A stretch of DNA of 64,000 nucleotides from Vespa crabro (taxonomy: Eukaryota; Arthropoda; Insecta; Hymenoptera; Vespidae), in contig NC_060956.1 of NCBI RefSeq assembly GCF_910589235.1, positions 16,506,999 to 16,570,998 of the forward strand. The letters run 5' to 3'. The position numbers were made by a program, and so were the translations under genes. The first letter of the stretch is position 1; each line of letters starts with the position of its first letter. The notes under the pieces were generated by a model. It was given only the letters and a program-made list of their open reading frames with translations, had not been told where the DNA came from and ran no database searches. Shown here piece by piece: positions 1 through 14,000 of the stretch.

Positions 1-1980
1 TTACGGTGGTCGTCGCTACGTGCCGACGATAATGGCATCTTCCTTCGATGAACACCGTCCTCTTTGAAGACCACCGACAGCGGCGCGGGAGAACTGAGCA
101 AGAAAATGTGCGGGTCTCTTCGGCTTTGCCCTCGAAAGAATATCACTGCGACTTTTTCGTAGGACGAACGCCCGTCAAACTCAAACATAGCAATGACTCT
201 CCCTCGTGCCATTCGATAATGATCATTACGAAATCGCACATTTATGAACGGAGAAAATGCGGAAGATAGTAATTGTTTTTCGATCGAGAAAGTACTATGA
301 CGTCATTTTGATCCGATGTCCCTCGTCGTTCATTCATCACGAATTTCTTTTTAATTAACAACAAGTTTACAAAATCTTATTCTCTAATTTAACGACTAAT
401 TTTACGACTATTAGAGAAATATATTTTAAAGCGTTGACATAGACGTGTTGTTAATCGTACGACCCTTTTCTAATAATGATCTGTAAATCATTGTAACCAA
501 TTGGAAATGTTTAAAAAAGAAATATATAAATCATCTTAATTTTATGCAATAGAGATTACATAATTTACATAAATATTCAAACACCAAACAAATTGGTTAT
601 CAAATCATCGAAAGGCTTTTTATCACCAAAAAAAAAAAAAAAAAAAAAAAGATAAAGATATCCAAAACTAAATAATGCGATTAATCGAGGTTTTAAATAA
701 AAGAAAGAAATTTTGGAATATAATCAAACAAATAAAATATAATAAACGAACGAGAATGATTTGAAAGTTTTATCGCGATTTGAATTTTTTTTAGAACTAC
801 ATACGAAAAGAGCTTGGTTCTCTTCGTTCGAGGTGTCCCCTTGTATCCGGAGGAGACCCTTCGTCTCTCACCCCCCTCCGCCCGTCCGCCCCTTTCTCCA
901 AAACGACCGAATGTTCAACCATGGACAGGAATAACGGCGTCGAAGAAGAGCAGACCAGGGCAACGCTTTTAAGAATCGAGCAGAACCCATGAAACAGAGA
1001 TAGAAAGACGAAGAGAGAGAGAGAGAGAAAAGAGAAAAAAAGAGGGAGGGGAGGAACGAACGAAGAGACACAGGGATTCTATTGTATTATAATGGGCATT
1101 ATACGGATATTCGCCTAAGTGGCTCGTACCTCCTTCCTATTGCGCAATTTATGGCCGTTCGTTAGCTGACTATACTGTTTTTAAGAGGTTGGTCCAGGAC
1201 CCATACTCCAGCTATACCTACCTGTCTACCTTAGCTACCCACCTAACCGAACCTACGTATGCTCATAGGATAACAACGCACCTCCCTTGAGGGGGCAATT
1301 TAAGCACGAGCCGAAAACCGGCAATTCTCCTTGAAAACGTGTTCTCATCGTGATATCTGGAGCTCGAAGATAATATTAACATAGCACAAATCATTTTACG
1401 ATGGGATATATATAAAATGCATCTGATCTATAATGGATTTCTTTTTTCCACCATTAACAGAACCATTATCAATATGGAATTTAATCGTACATAACTTACG
1501 AATTTTTATTTATATTTAAATAAATAAAAATATAAACGAAGATATCATGAAATTTCTTTGATTTTCATAGAATAAGTTTTTCAATCGATTCGAATAATAT
1601 TATGTTGTTCGTCTCGTACGAATACTCCGTAATGATCATACAAACATTGGGAGCGCGAGAGAAAAGATTAAAAAAAGAAAAAAAAGAAATAAAGAAAAAG
1701 AAAGAAGAAAACGAAAAAGAAAGAGAAAAAGAAGAAGAAAAAAAAGGAAAAGGTAAGAAAAGATTGAGTATCCTTTGAAGATTCCTATGGTAGGGAACGA
1801 AATAAAATGGCATCTAGATCCTAGCTGGTCTCGCTTCGTAGGGGAAGGAAAAAAAGATTCCGCGGTCAATCGAGAGGGAGAAAAGGTTCGCAGCTGTTCT
1901 CTCTTCGATATTATCGATTCCTTCGCGTGCGACGAAGGCACGGCAAGCGTGGATGTTCTTAGTTTGTACAGCCCTGCTAT

Positions 1981-2004
1981 AAAGAGAGAAAGAGAGAAAG
2001 AGAA

Positions 2005-2040
<36 letters not shown>
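1981..2040. repeat. (GA)n-rich tract
   Basis: Interrupted GA/AG purine run followed directly by a GC-rich block (2041-2110). Confidence 0.95.
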
Positions 2041-2041
<1 letters not shown>

Positions 2042-2110
2042 CGGGGCCCCGTGCGTAGCGGGCCTGCAGGACGAATGGAACATCTGCCGGTGCCCGGTAA
2101 GCCCCTTCTC

Positions 2111-2183
2111 CAAACACCATCACCACCACCATCGCCATTTTACCACCACCACCAACATCACCACCATCGTCACCCTGCACCAC
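2111..2183. repeat. CAC/CAT triplet-rich stretch
   Basis: Imperfect CAC and CAT triplets. They would encode a His-rich run in one frame, but neither strand shows other signs of coding. Confidence 0.7.
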
Positions 2184-2593
2184 ATTATACGCCGGACTCC
2201 AGCGTCTCTGCTATATACTAACCGCATCAACGACATCGACTACGACACATAACTCCTGCGAGCAAGACACTAACTTCTTTTTTTTTTCTTTCATTCTCTC
2301 TCTTTTTCTATTTTGTGTTTTTTTTTTATTTTTCTTTCTTTTATTTTTTCTTTTTTCTTTTTTCTTTCTCATAGAACAAGGTCGACGTATCCCTCGTATA
2401 CATACATATGTATATGTATATACCATATCCACATTAGAGCGCGAAAATAAAAGGAATTTACAAAAAGTATTGTCCTTTGGTTTCTCGCGCTATGTCGTCG
2501 TCCCTGTGTTTCTATGGGTACTCGTAGGCGGTGTGAAAAAAAGGATACATCGACTGGGACCATAAGCCAGGCACACGCTTCGGATTTTATAGC

Positions 2594-2596
<3 letters not shown>

Positions 2597-2640
<44 letters not shown>
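2597..2640. repeat. (AG)n microsatellite
   Basis: Pure AG dinucleotide run of about 22 units. Confidence 0.97.
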
Positions 2641-2644
<4 letters not shown>

Positions 2645-2943
2645 TTCATTGCTCGATAACAAGGTCACACAGGAAATCTTTGGGTATCCCTTAGAAAAGG
2701 AAGATTTAAGGATCTTCTTGTACACGTTTTAAATTGATAAGAGAAAAGATATGTAATAATGTTAAAAAAAAAATGCAATCGGACTTATCTCGGTGGACTG
2801 CAATAGTCGAGGATCTTATTCATTCGAAATTGAAATCAACGGAGATGGTATAACGTCGGGATAAATATTAATAAGTGCAGGAAACTCGTTGCTGTTTAAA
2901 AATGTTATCTTCCCGTTCGTTTCGAGAAATAACACCGAAGATA

Positions 2944-2945
<2 letters not shown>

Positions 2946-3027
<82 letters not shown>
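2946..3027. repeat. (AG)n microsatellite, about 41 units
   Basis: The longest pure GA tract in the window, with no interruption. It creates spurious Arg-Glu reading frames. Confidence 0.97.
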
Positions 3028-3029
<2 letters not shown>

Positions 3030-4378
3030 AGAAACGGCGAGACATCGGGCGTCGGGAGGTCAATCCTGTAATGAACGTATGGTAAATCCCTAAGAGGAGG
3101 AATAGTATTCGAGAGATTACGAATCGCTGAAGCGTTGAAGGTATCTTAGAAGATCCTTCGGATGAAAGTACAGTTACATAGGCGAGGCTCGTACTTACTT
3201 ACTTACGAACGAGCGCTGCCTTTATCCAGGCCACAGCCAATAAAGGGGAAAACTATCCTAGGTATCGCTGCAAAATGGTGAAAATATTTAATTCCGACTG
3301 TTTCTATCTTTTTTTCTTTCTTTCTCTTTCTCTCTTTCTCACACACATATACGCGCGCGTATGTGTATTCGAAAATGAATGCTATTGAAAATACATACTT
3401 GTTTTTACCAGTCGAACGAATTTTACGAGTGAATTAATTCAAAGATATATTCCGAGTTAAAATTGAAATTAATATATAGGAAATACAAGTTAGAATCGTT
3501 ATAAGTGATTATTTATTTTTATCGAATGAATAACGATAAAATAAGATAAATAAATAAGACTGATATTTTTGTTTTGATATGATGAAACGATAATGGAAAT
3601 AAAAATGTATAAATTGCTCAGTTTATTTCTCTTCTCTCTATAATCACGGGATATGTTCCACGTATATAACAAATAACTATGTAGAAAATAAAAGATTCGT
3701 GCCTTTGAGAGTCAAAACGTAGGAAAGAGTAACGAGGAATCTCATCAGAGCTTCAATGGGTCCCTCGAAATTCTCGTCACGTACGAAAGTGACGTGAACT
3801 GAGCAGAGGACGACACGACTCTGCTGACCATTTCGTTCGTAACGACATACGATCGAACGCGCTATTATGCAAGCGTAATCTCAACTTCGGTTGTACTTTA
3901 AGGTCAGCTGGAGACCGTTGATGCGTGCTCCCCGCTGAAATAATATCAGTGCCTTGATCACGATTTTCAACGATAATTCGTTCGAATAAAACTGTCTTTA
4001 TCATTTGTTAAAAATTAAAAGAAAAAAAAAAGGAAATAATATAAATATAAAATATAAATTGAAATAAATTCGTTTCAATAAAAATTATAATATTATTCGA
4101 ATATAAGAAGAAATATTTAAAAAATACAGAATTCGATTCACGAATTAAAAATGATCGATTTATCGTTCGAACGTAAGAGATCGAAGTCCTTTTTCGAAGA
4201 TCCTTGGAACGTCTTCGTACCGTAGGTTCTGTCCTTCGTGTCCCACCCTTCTATACAGTGAACAACTTTTTTTAACCTTTTCTCGAGTCCTTCGTTTTAC
4301 ACTGCAACCTTCCGTACCCCTTTCGCCTATCCTTTGTTTCGGACCCCAAGTTATATCTCAAAGTTCTTTCTCTCGGTC

Positions 4379-4383
<5 letters not shown>

Positions 4384-4437
<54 letters not shown>
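4384..4437. repeat. (CT)n microsatellite
   Basis: Pure CT dinucleotide run of about 27 units ending in a TATC/TATC step. Confidence 0.97.
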
Positions 4438-4445
<8 letters not shown>

Positions 4446-7400
4446 TTTTTTCTTTCCCTTTTCTTTCTTTGGTCAACCTCACAGGTTCGAATAAATTACG
4501 CCACCGTGTAGACCTCGCCGCGGACCCAAAATATTTCATTTCGTGGTCGTTATCGTTGCGATTCTGGAACAACTTGGAGGAGTATAAATTACCGTTTTAA
4601 CTTTATCTTATAAATGATATAAAAAATGATTGAAAATAAATTGAAATAAATTCATTTGAAAAACGTTCATAATTATTTTTCGAAATATCATTAAGTGACG
4701 TATTAACGTTTAGAACATATTATTACAAAACGATTACGAAGGAATGATAATAAATAATGTGAAAGCGAACGAAAGAGCGATAAGAAAGTCTTGAAATAAT
4801 AAAATTAAAAAGAACATAGAAAGTTGGCGGTAGGTATAGGGCTAACAAATACTCGGCGGCACAAACACACGCCTCATAGAACTTCTCCAACATCCGGCAA
4901 GGAACATTTCGAGGAGTCGAAGGCATCCTTTAGAAAAAGCGAAACATACGGCGTCGTGGCGCGCCGCTCTCGGGAAAGTCCAATATTGTCGCGACTTATC
5001 TTAGACACGCCTGTCTTCTTGAGTATATTCTCCCAGTTCAGAGAACACCAAAAAGAGAGAGAGAGAAAGACAGAGAGAGACAGAGAGAGAGAGAGAGATA
5101 AAGAAAAGGAACAGATGTACAAGGAGAGAAGGTAAACAAAGAAAACCAGGCGAGAAAATGAGCACGTGTAGATAGTTAGGTATATGCCATTTCTGAATTC
5201 GCGAAAAAGAAAGCAAAATGAGAAAAAAAAATAATTTAATAAAAAATAAAAATAATGAAAAAGCAATATATACATATAAAAAAAAGAAGGAATAAGATAC
5301 AAAGTACACCACCCACACGATGATCCAATTAATAATCTGAGGAAATGTTGATTCATAATAACGAGCAATAAACAAGTCCTCGTCGTCGTTTAGTTAAAAC
5401 AGGCGGTATACTTTCTCTGCCGTCCATCGTTAAAGGTTAAATACAAACTCACTTTGGAAAATGGAGAAACCGATTTATAATCGATACGTCGAGACTCGTT
5501 TGATATTGAAATTACATGTAAAGACGATTGCACCGATTGGAACCGAACACATACTTCGGATCGTACGGTAAATTAACTATTACGTCAGCGCTTTATTCTC
5601 ACATCGATAGAAACACGATCACTGATTGTAAGTTCTTTTTTTTCTGTTTTTTTTTGCTTTCTTTCTTTCCCATTAGTTTTTTCACCTTAATCTAGATATA
5701 TTCGAGATTGATCGGAATAAAAAGAAAAAAAACAAAAAAAAAAGAAAAAAAAGGTCTTTGGAAATAGTCGTTGTAAAAGTCGTTTATGCTTATATGCCAG
5801 TACGACAAAAAGGAGAGACAAAAAAAGAAAAAGAAAAGAAAGAAAGAAAAAAAGACGGATGACGGGTGGGGGAGGGACGCGGGGAGAGAAAAATAAGAAA
5901 CGCTGTGTCATTATAATCATTCGAACGGCGTTACACGAGCAAAGACATTCCGATGTTGATTAACGCCCGAGAGGAATCTCTTTTAAAAGATACATTCAAA
6001 GTCATAATTATATACGCTCTCAACGAAAGGCAAAGGCATACAGACTCATTGTAAGTAAGTACTTCGGCTAGCGACTATGCCAAGCTACGATGATATCTCT
6101 TGTCGCATGTGAATGAAGTAATATATCGAAGGAGTGTCCGCTCGTTTTTAAACGAGTTTCCGTGGCCTCAATGAAACTCCATCAACATGACTTCGCAATC
6201 ATGGCCAACGGTGATTTCGCAGGATCATCCTTCTCATCGATTCTCTCGTTATCGTTGACCGTCCGATAATTGTATCTACCTTAAAATCGGCAATTAAATC
6301 GTCGATAAAACGATCTTCGATCTTTCAATCTTTAATCCCTAGTCATTTTCTATCATCTATTTTAATTTTCTCGATCGATAATTAAACACTTATAACGACG
6401 ATACATTAGAATAAAAACAATGAGATATGGTTACATATTAAACGTAATAAAAACGATTGTACCTGATGGATCGAATCGAGAAGGGAAATAAAAGGGAATA
6501 AAGTTATACGAATGGCGAAGTTATCGTAAGTGTATTTTTTTTTTACGATTTATTATAGGGTGGGAGACAATCCTACAGAAGATGTGGGACAGAGAGGAAG
6601 GTATCGTGCTTGCGACTGAGAGACTCGAGCAGATAATTATTATCGCATGAAAGAGAAAAAGAGAGAGAGAGAGGGAAAGAGAGAGAGAGTATGGAAGCGA
6701 ATGGAAGGAAAAGGATAAGAGAGCAGAAGAAGAGAAAGGTGTTGGATGCGAAGAGACGTCGAAGCGAAGTAAAGGCGGTTCAAGGATCACCGTGTGTGTA
6801 CATATATGTAAATGTGTATATGTGCCTGGATCTCTTTACTTATGTATTAGTGGAGACTCGGCCGGTTAAGCGTACGCGCCATCGAATTGCCCTTTCTCCG
6901 TCTAGCTCTCCCTTCTCTCCGCTCCACCCTCTCTTTCTCTCTCTCTCTCTCTCTTCTTTTCTCTTCCTCTCGCCTCGTTGACCCCAAATACCAACGCACG
7001 ATTAAGTACTCGCTCGACGATTCTTTCGTGACTGGCGAGTGCCGCGAAGAGCAAGCTCGATATGAACATTCACAGAGTGTGAGAGAGAGAGAAAGAGAGA
7101 AAAAGAGAGAGAGGGAGGAAAAGAGGGAGAAAGCCGACGAATGAAGATACTATCCTTCCGTACTGCCGGAAGACCCTGCGAAAGAGATCCTACGTCTTTG
7201 ATCGGCTTCCGCCGATTAAACCGTCTTTGAACTGAGCCTCCATACTCTCTCAAAAAATTCCTTTTTTGGTGTTATCTCGTCTCGTGATTCAATGCCTTCC
7301 TTTTTCTTGATAACGTCTTTAAACGTTCGATTCAATTTGTAGAAGAAAGACATGCTTGATCACATTGATCGCCGTAAAAAACGATTCTTTTACGAGAGTA

Positions 7401-7619
7401 CAAGTAGATAAGACGATAATCACGCAAAAATACAAATTCTCTTAACAACGATGGAGGAAGTATTATTTTGAGTCTTTCTCTTGCTTTTTCTTTTCTTTTT
7501 TTTTTTTTTATTTTTTTTTAAGAAAATAAAATATTCTTCATCGAAGAGAGAGAGAAATCGCGATTCGACGAAGATGCTCGTTTGCATAATTAACGTCAAA
7601 TTTGAAAGGAGCCGGAAGA

Positions 7620-7681
7620 TTAAAAAAAAAAAAAAAACAAAAAAAAACAAAAAAAAAAACAAAAAAAAACAAAAAAAAACA
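7620..7681. repeat. A-tract array with regular C interruptions
   Basis: Runs of 8-15 A separated by single C bases, spaced about 9-11 bp apart, i.e. close to one helical turn. Confidence 0.85.
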
Positions 7682-7856
7682 GAAGAAGGAAAAAAGAAAA
7701 AAGACAGGAGAAAAAGGAAAAAAGAAAAAAAAAGAAAGAAACAAAAACAAAAAAATGAGTTCAATCAAAAGATAAATCTCATATCATTTTCTTAACAGTT
7801 GACTTCCTTAAACTACGGTGACTATCTTGCGACTAATATCCATACATAGGCATATA

Positions 7857-7880
7857 CATATATATATATATATATATATA
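7857..7880. repeat. (TA)n microsatellite
   Basis: Pure TA run of 12 units in A/T-rich DNA. Confidence 0.95.
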
Positions 7881-9562
7881 ACGTAAACCAAGAAGGGCAT
7901 CCTAAGGAAAAAGGTAAACGCAGTTAGGTTTTCAAGTTACCAAGAGCGCGCGAATCGAGAAAGAGACGCGTTACATGCTCGCGACTTTTCCATGGGGCTT
8001 GATGAAGAACCCGGGCCTTCGAGATACCGTTGCGAACGTATGACCGTTCTCCACGTATTACGTAGAAATATATGTTACGAGCGTAAGAACGGTTCGTTCT
8101 TTACGTGCGAGCAACCGAGAAATCGTTTTCCGGTTCGCGTTCGTTCGACCACTGTTTCTCGTACAACATACCAACTCGTTCGTATATACACATGTATATT
8201 TACGTATTACATACAGACATACATACATACATATATACACGCGTCATATAGATATAGTTATGTATGAATATACATTGCACAGATATACATTTCATGGATT
8301 TATAAATGTATACGTACATGTGGATATTTATAAACGTATCTTTAAATACATATATACGTAGAATGTGAATGCACATATATACATACCGATGCATCCACAC
8401 CCGTTACAAGTTACGCATTTACCGCAGAGTCTCGCACATAATCCTTTCGAATTTCACGCCATTGAATTTCCCATGAGTTCGGTCAATTCGATCAAGTGAA
8501 ACAATGCGCGTTAAATTTTATTCGAGTTAAAACAAATCGATAAAATCAATGATATGGAAATACTCCTAGATAGACTTAACTTTTTCTAAATTAAAGATAT
8601 CTTCGATATTTTCTTTCAGGATAGACTTCGATCAAAACATCAAGATCATAGAACACGTGTATAACGCACGATAACAAAAGTAGAGAGATTATAATAAATT
8701 GAATATTAATTAATTGCGAAAACTTCATAAACAGAATGTATTAAATTATTTAGAGCATTTGTATAACTATTTAGAAAAAAAAAATAAAAAACAAAACATG
8801 GTTTTAATAGAATTGGAACATTTTTATATTATGTGGCAAAAGGTGAAAATTAGTGAACATAATAAATCTTAATTTTTATGATTTCTTTTTTAATATTTAG
8901 TTTCATTACTACATAAGAGTTTACTTTTATTTTTACTTTGAAGTGAAATGCTATTGCAAAAAAAAAAAGAAAAAGGAAATAATTATTTACATTAGCTCGC
9001 TTTTAATGTCATGAATTTTTTAAATTACGAAAAACATAACAATGGAGTGTCAAATCTTATCTTTTTTGTATATTTTTGGTACTTATGCAATAATAATACG
9101 AGTAATTTGAAAAGTTCGCAATTTCTTCTTTCTCCTTTTAAATATATAAATTTCATTTTTAAAATGGAACACATTTTAAAATAAAAAAGAAAAAGAAAAG
9201 AAATAAATAAAAAAAAATCCAGCGAATGTTTCCAATTGCCATGGTATTATATTCTCATATAATACGATTTCGATATAAAACGGATACGAATAGTTTGCAT
9301 TATACGTGAGGATTATCTGGCTATATATTTTCAAGTTTCGTAAAAATGTTGGTATATGTTCTTTGAAAAAGATACGGTAATACTTCGTTTGTATTGATCG
9401 TTAAGAAAAACGTATACCTGAAAAATCGAACGAGTCACGGTGAAAACTTCGAGGACTGGGGCACCTTCTCGTATCTCGCACCTGCCGTCGTTGCCAGGAC
9501 CCCGAGGTATTCTCTTTCTTTCTTTCTCGTGATGCCACTGGACTCGGTTTTTCTTTGGCATC

Positions 9563-9606
9563 GACGCATGCATGCACGCATGCACGCACGCACGCACGCA
9601 CGTACG
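9563..9606. repeat. (CATG/CACG)n alternating purine-pyrimidine repeat
   Basis: GCATGCATGCACGCATGCAC then four CACG-type units. Strict alternation of purine and pyrimidine gives it Z-DNA potential. Confidence 0.9.
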
Positions 9607-10901
9607 ACATCTCGATATCGTTCCGTCACCAACCGAAGCCACAATAATTTCCGAGTGGACCATATATGGAGATAACGAGTGCAAGACAAAGTTTTCACAT
9701 GACGAAGATAAAAAGCTTCAATAAAAGGTTCGCCATTTCGATTGGCGGAAAATAAAAGAAATTCAAACAACAATTTTCCTGTTTTATTGTTCGGAGATGA
9801 TATTCAAGTGTACTTATATACTTTCCTCTCTCATTATTTCATAGTTTTATTTGTAATGGTCGACAGTATCGCAATCAAAGGCCAATTATTCGATCGACGA
9901 CCCGTCGTCACCAATGACAAATAATTATTACTTTCCTAGCTGTAAAATTACTCTTGCAATTTTTTTCTTTTTTCTTTTTTTTTTGTTTCTTTTACAGCAC
10001 AAGACGAGATTATCTTTCTACGGTGATTCGTTGAATATTTTCAAACTAACGAGAAATTAGTCGTCGTTAATCTTAAAGTAGTTCAGACTCGTCTTTCGAG
10101 AAACAAGATTCTACTATATTATCCAGTCTGAAAACAGACGGCCAGTCGTATTCCGTCACGCTCGAGAACTTATCGAAGACACACCTGGCAATCGATAGAA
10201 CCGTACAAAGCTTCTCCTTTGAGTCGAAGTGAATAAATGGGGAGAACGAAAGAGGGTAGTATCGTACCGTAGAAACGTGTTCTCGGTTAACTCTTAAAAT
10301 TTCTATTAGGCCCAACAAAAAAAAGAAAAAAAAAAAAAAAAGGAAAAATCTATTTTACCTGACTCCTATGAATGAAATTATTCATCAAAAAAATTTTTGA
10401 ATCGTTTCTTAAATCGTTAAAATCTTAAACGAAGAATTTATACTCGTTTAATTAATTATCAAAAGGTAGATAGGTATATTTTGATATATTATATAATAAT
10501 CGTAAGAAGAAAGTCAAGGGATCAAACGTTTAAAGCTAGCAGCATAGGGGCAATCGGTAGGGGGACAATGAGTCATTTAATATCTGCTGGCTAATTGGGA
10601 TGACCGGCTACCGAGCGCGGTCCGCACGAATACTCGACCAATCAACGCGTGGCGTGGAACAAACACTCTCGACACGCTGATACCATCGTGATCCCCTTTT
10701 GCTCTCCTTCCATCTTCCCCCTCACTCCTATCCTTTTCACGACCGAGGTTCTCAACCAAGTCAATTATGCGTATCTATATATCGTCTCTGATCTATACGA
10801 TTTATCGAAAATCTTATGACTGATTTAGTTTACAGATAAACTAAAATCTTATATTTAATGTATCTAGAAAAACGACATATATATATATACATATATATAT
10901 A

Positions 10902-11033
10902 TTAGGTAAACCGAAAAGTAATGTCGTTTCTGCGCATGTCGATATTTGATTGTCATTTTTCAGCTCATTGTTTACTTCGATTTATTCGATTTATCGAATT
11001 TAAGAAAGCGACATTACTTTCCGATCCCCCTAA
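10902..11033. mobile_element. Mariner-type MITE, about 130 bp
   Basis: The left end, TTAGGTAAACCGAAAAGTAATGTCG, and the right end (its reverse complement is TTAGGGGGATCGGAAAGTAATGTCG) form imperfect terminal inverted repeats of about 25 bp with a nearly identical AAGTAATGTCG inner half. The interior is only about 80 bp, so it is an internally deleted, non-autonomous copy. TA precedes the left end. The right flank no longer shows a clean TA. The ends resemble mariner inverted repeats common in Hymenoptera. Confidence 0.75.
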
Positions 11034-14000
11034 TCTATATATGTATGTATAAATTGACATGAAAGAATATTGTATTAATAAAAATCTTGAAAAAACTCGA
11101 GAAGAAAAATTTGTTACATGTTCTTCTCGTATTCAACAGATTTGGAAAAGGGGAAGCGTATATATCGTCCAGTAAGAAATGGTACTTTACACTGACTATT
11201 TGAAAGGAAACAAGCACGTGAGCCCGCACACAGAAATATAACGCTGCATCGTGTCGGCTAGCGGATGTGGACATATCGGGTTGCCAATGGTTCACGTATA
11301 ACGCACACGAAGAAAGAAGAAAACACGCTCGTGTATTCGAGTTAAATCGAAAGTTACACAAAGGCGGCGACACGCGACATCCTTCGCCTCTTTCGCGTAG
11401 TTCCTTGTTCCTTCCGAGAACTTTGAGCCTCCGGTAAACAATAGTTAAGGGATAACGTAACGAGGAAAAAAAAGAAAAAAAGAGGAAAAAAAAAGTACGA
11501 CCCGCAGTTTTTTGTTGAAACGAATAGGGATCGTTTAAATCTCGTATGGTGAGACTTTCGTGATTTTAATTAGAAAGAAAAAAAAGAAAAATTAAAAAGA
11601 ATAAAAAAAAAAAAGAAAAAGATTTTCATTAGAAATCTCGCTATAGAAAATGTAAATTGTAAAAATTACTTTTGTAAAATAATTTTTTCTTTTTAATTTG
11701 AAATTTTGATAAATCATTTTTCTCGTAAATACAGTATATAGAGAAGAAACAAAAAAAAAAGAAATACGGCCATTTTATTAAACGGCCAACGACCAATCCG
11801 CTTTGACCTCCGAATTTAACTCAACGACTCCTGTTAAATCGTAGAAATACGTCTTTCGTGTAACCGAAGTAACTCTAATTGACAAACACGATTTGCCGGA
11901 CGCTCAGTGGTCGCTGACCCCTCTCGTCGTTAGCCTATAGAAGTCGTTCGAGAAACTTTGACCGACCAATGAGGGAACAGGCAATCCTTAGAAAAGTGGT
12001 TTGCGCTGTGACGCTAATTTTTGCCACGTTTGTACGGACGTTGTTTACTCGCAAAAGAAAGTCTCGAAGTGTTTTTCTTTTTCTCTTCGTTACGTTCTTC
12101 CTCGACATTCGAACAACTCAAAAATTATTTATTTCCAACGTTAACCCACGGGAAAAGTATACAAACGTAAAAGCAAATCAAACAGCGATCAAATCATCAA
12201 AAATACTTTTCATGAATTAATAATCCTTTAAAAAAGAGAAAAAAAAAGAGTAAAAATTAATTAAGAACTTGATACGTTTTGAAAAATATTTTTTGAAAAA
12301 TTGAAAAATATCTAAATTTTCATTGGTGTATATCAATTAATAAGTTGATAAAATATTATCAGTTGATATTATTAAACGTTTACTACCAAGCTAATCCATT
12401 TATTAAACAGAGAAGAATGAAAAATATGTTGTAACCGAAGCACAAAGAGAAATCAACGCGGTTGCTTGGTCGATTAGTCAATGTCACCTCCGTGATTAGA
12501 AGGATCGACCGAGTTAAATCGCGCATAAGCGATGATCTTGCAATTTAGTTCAGTGCAGGCAAGCGAACACTTCGCAAAGATTGCGTGCAGAGTTTATGCG
12601 TTTCGTCGCGGCAATGTGAGCACGTCCGATCGCTACGATTACACGTGTAACTTCTGCATGTTACTTGTACTTTGATATTACCGAATAGAAAGAAGAGATC
12701 GAAGTAAAGGCGAGAGATTCCGTCGTAGACGCTTGCTCGTTCGTCGAGGCTTGACCGTGATGCACGACTGGTGACGATGATGATGATTGACCCCTGTCAC
12801 GAGGCTCCTTTCGAATAAGGAAAATTACGTTCGCGTTCGAATCTATAAGAAATTTATATCCAACACGTTCTCGCAGTAGCTTCAAGATCCCAATAGAGTA
12901 CATCGATCATAGAAATTCATTGATGATAATTCGATGATCCAACGATGTTCTGACATATACTTAGATAGTATTTCTTTACGTGTTAATGTCCAATTCCGCA
13001 TGCGTGTAATTTAAATACAACTACGATAATATAATGACAAATATAAATACATTCATCTTATATCGTATTGCCTCGTGTATTTATAAAACTGATCTTAATT
13101 CTATAAAATTTTTCGAAAAAAATCGTGCACCATTAATAATATAACATTAATAAACAACCGGTCAAGAGTGGTTTTTGATAAATTTAATAGTTATACTATT
13201 TCGTCAACTGTATAATGCTTGTTATTATCAGTCAGTTTCTTGATTTCGTCATCGTCGACACCGACGAAAGATTTTTCTAAAATTTTTCCTTTGTAAATCA
13301 CTTTCTAACAGTATTTTCACCTAAAAATATCTTCATCTATATCCGTAAATAACATAAAATTTTTTTTACCGTTTATGTTGCATCATTGCATTTCCTATAA
13401 AATAATAAAAAAAGAAAAAAAAACCATTAAGCGTCGATAATGCGCTTATTTCTCATCTTTAATAAAACACAAAATTGAAATGAATCATTAAATACAAAAA
13501 AAAATGTATCAAGATTCGCTCGAATACCTTATATATGTACATAAGACTTTTACAACATTTTCCGATGCAATCCAATAACAACGAAGTTTCTTTCTCTTAC
13601 AAATTATTTCTAAATTTCTATACCATAATTAAAACGTTATTATGATATTAATCGTACCTATAATTAGTTTACCTTAAAACAATCTCGTTTGAAAAGAAAA
13701 AAAAGCGGAAAACAAGAAATTCAACGTTATTCATATCTTAAAATTATTTGTATTCTTTGAAAGATCATCTGACATAAGGATAGAAACATTACATACAATT
13801 AAAACCTTGACGTGTACTAAATAATAATAAATATTATAAAAGAAGACTATTTATCAACAATGATCGTTAAATGTACATACATGGGTTAAGCGGAATTGAA
13901 GAGATCTTGATTGAGACTTGGTTGGACGAATCTCTGAGCGATAAGTGCCGATCTAAAATCCTGAGAATTCCGCGAGGACTCGTGCCGTCTCGTTGAAGGG

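Larger units (their letters stand above)
1..10900. other. Non-coding left flank, microsatellite-rich
   Basis: Apart from the repeats listed I see no supported gene. Open frames here either run through GA/CT/A tracts or lack splice sites and natural composition. GC-richer islands at about 830-970, 1090-1330, 2040-2220 and 10540-10760 could be regulatory. The last has a TGAGTCA (AP-1-like) motif and a CCAAT box. Confidence 0.6.

Noticed and set aside
7420..7795. Lys-rich and Phe-rich ORFs
   Set aside because: They come from the A-tract array. Low-complexity translation only.
9331..9773. ORFs with Cys/His/Arg repeats (ACVHACMHA type)
   Set aside because: Translation of the CATG/CACG repeat. 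Periodic residues come from the microsatellite.
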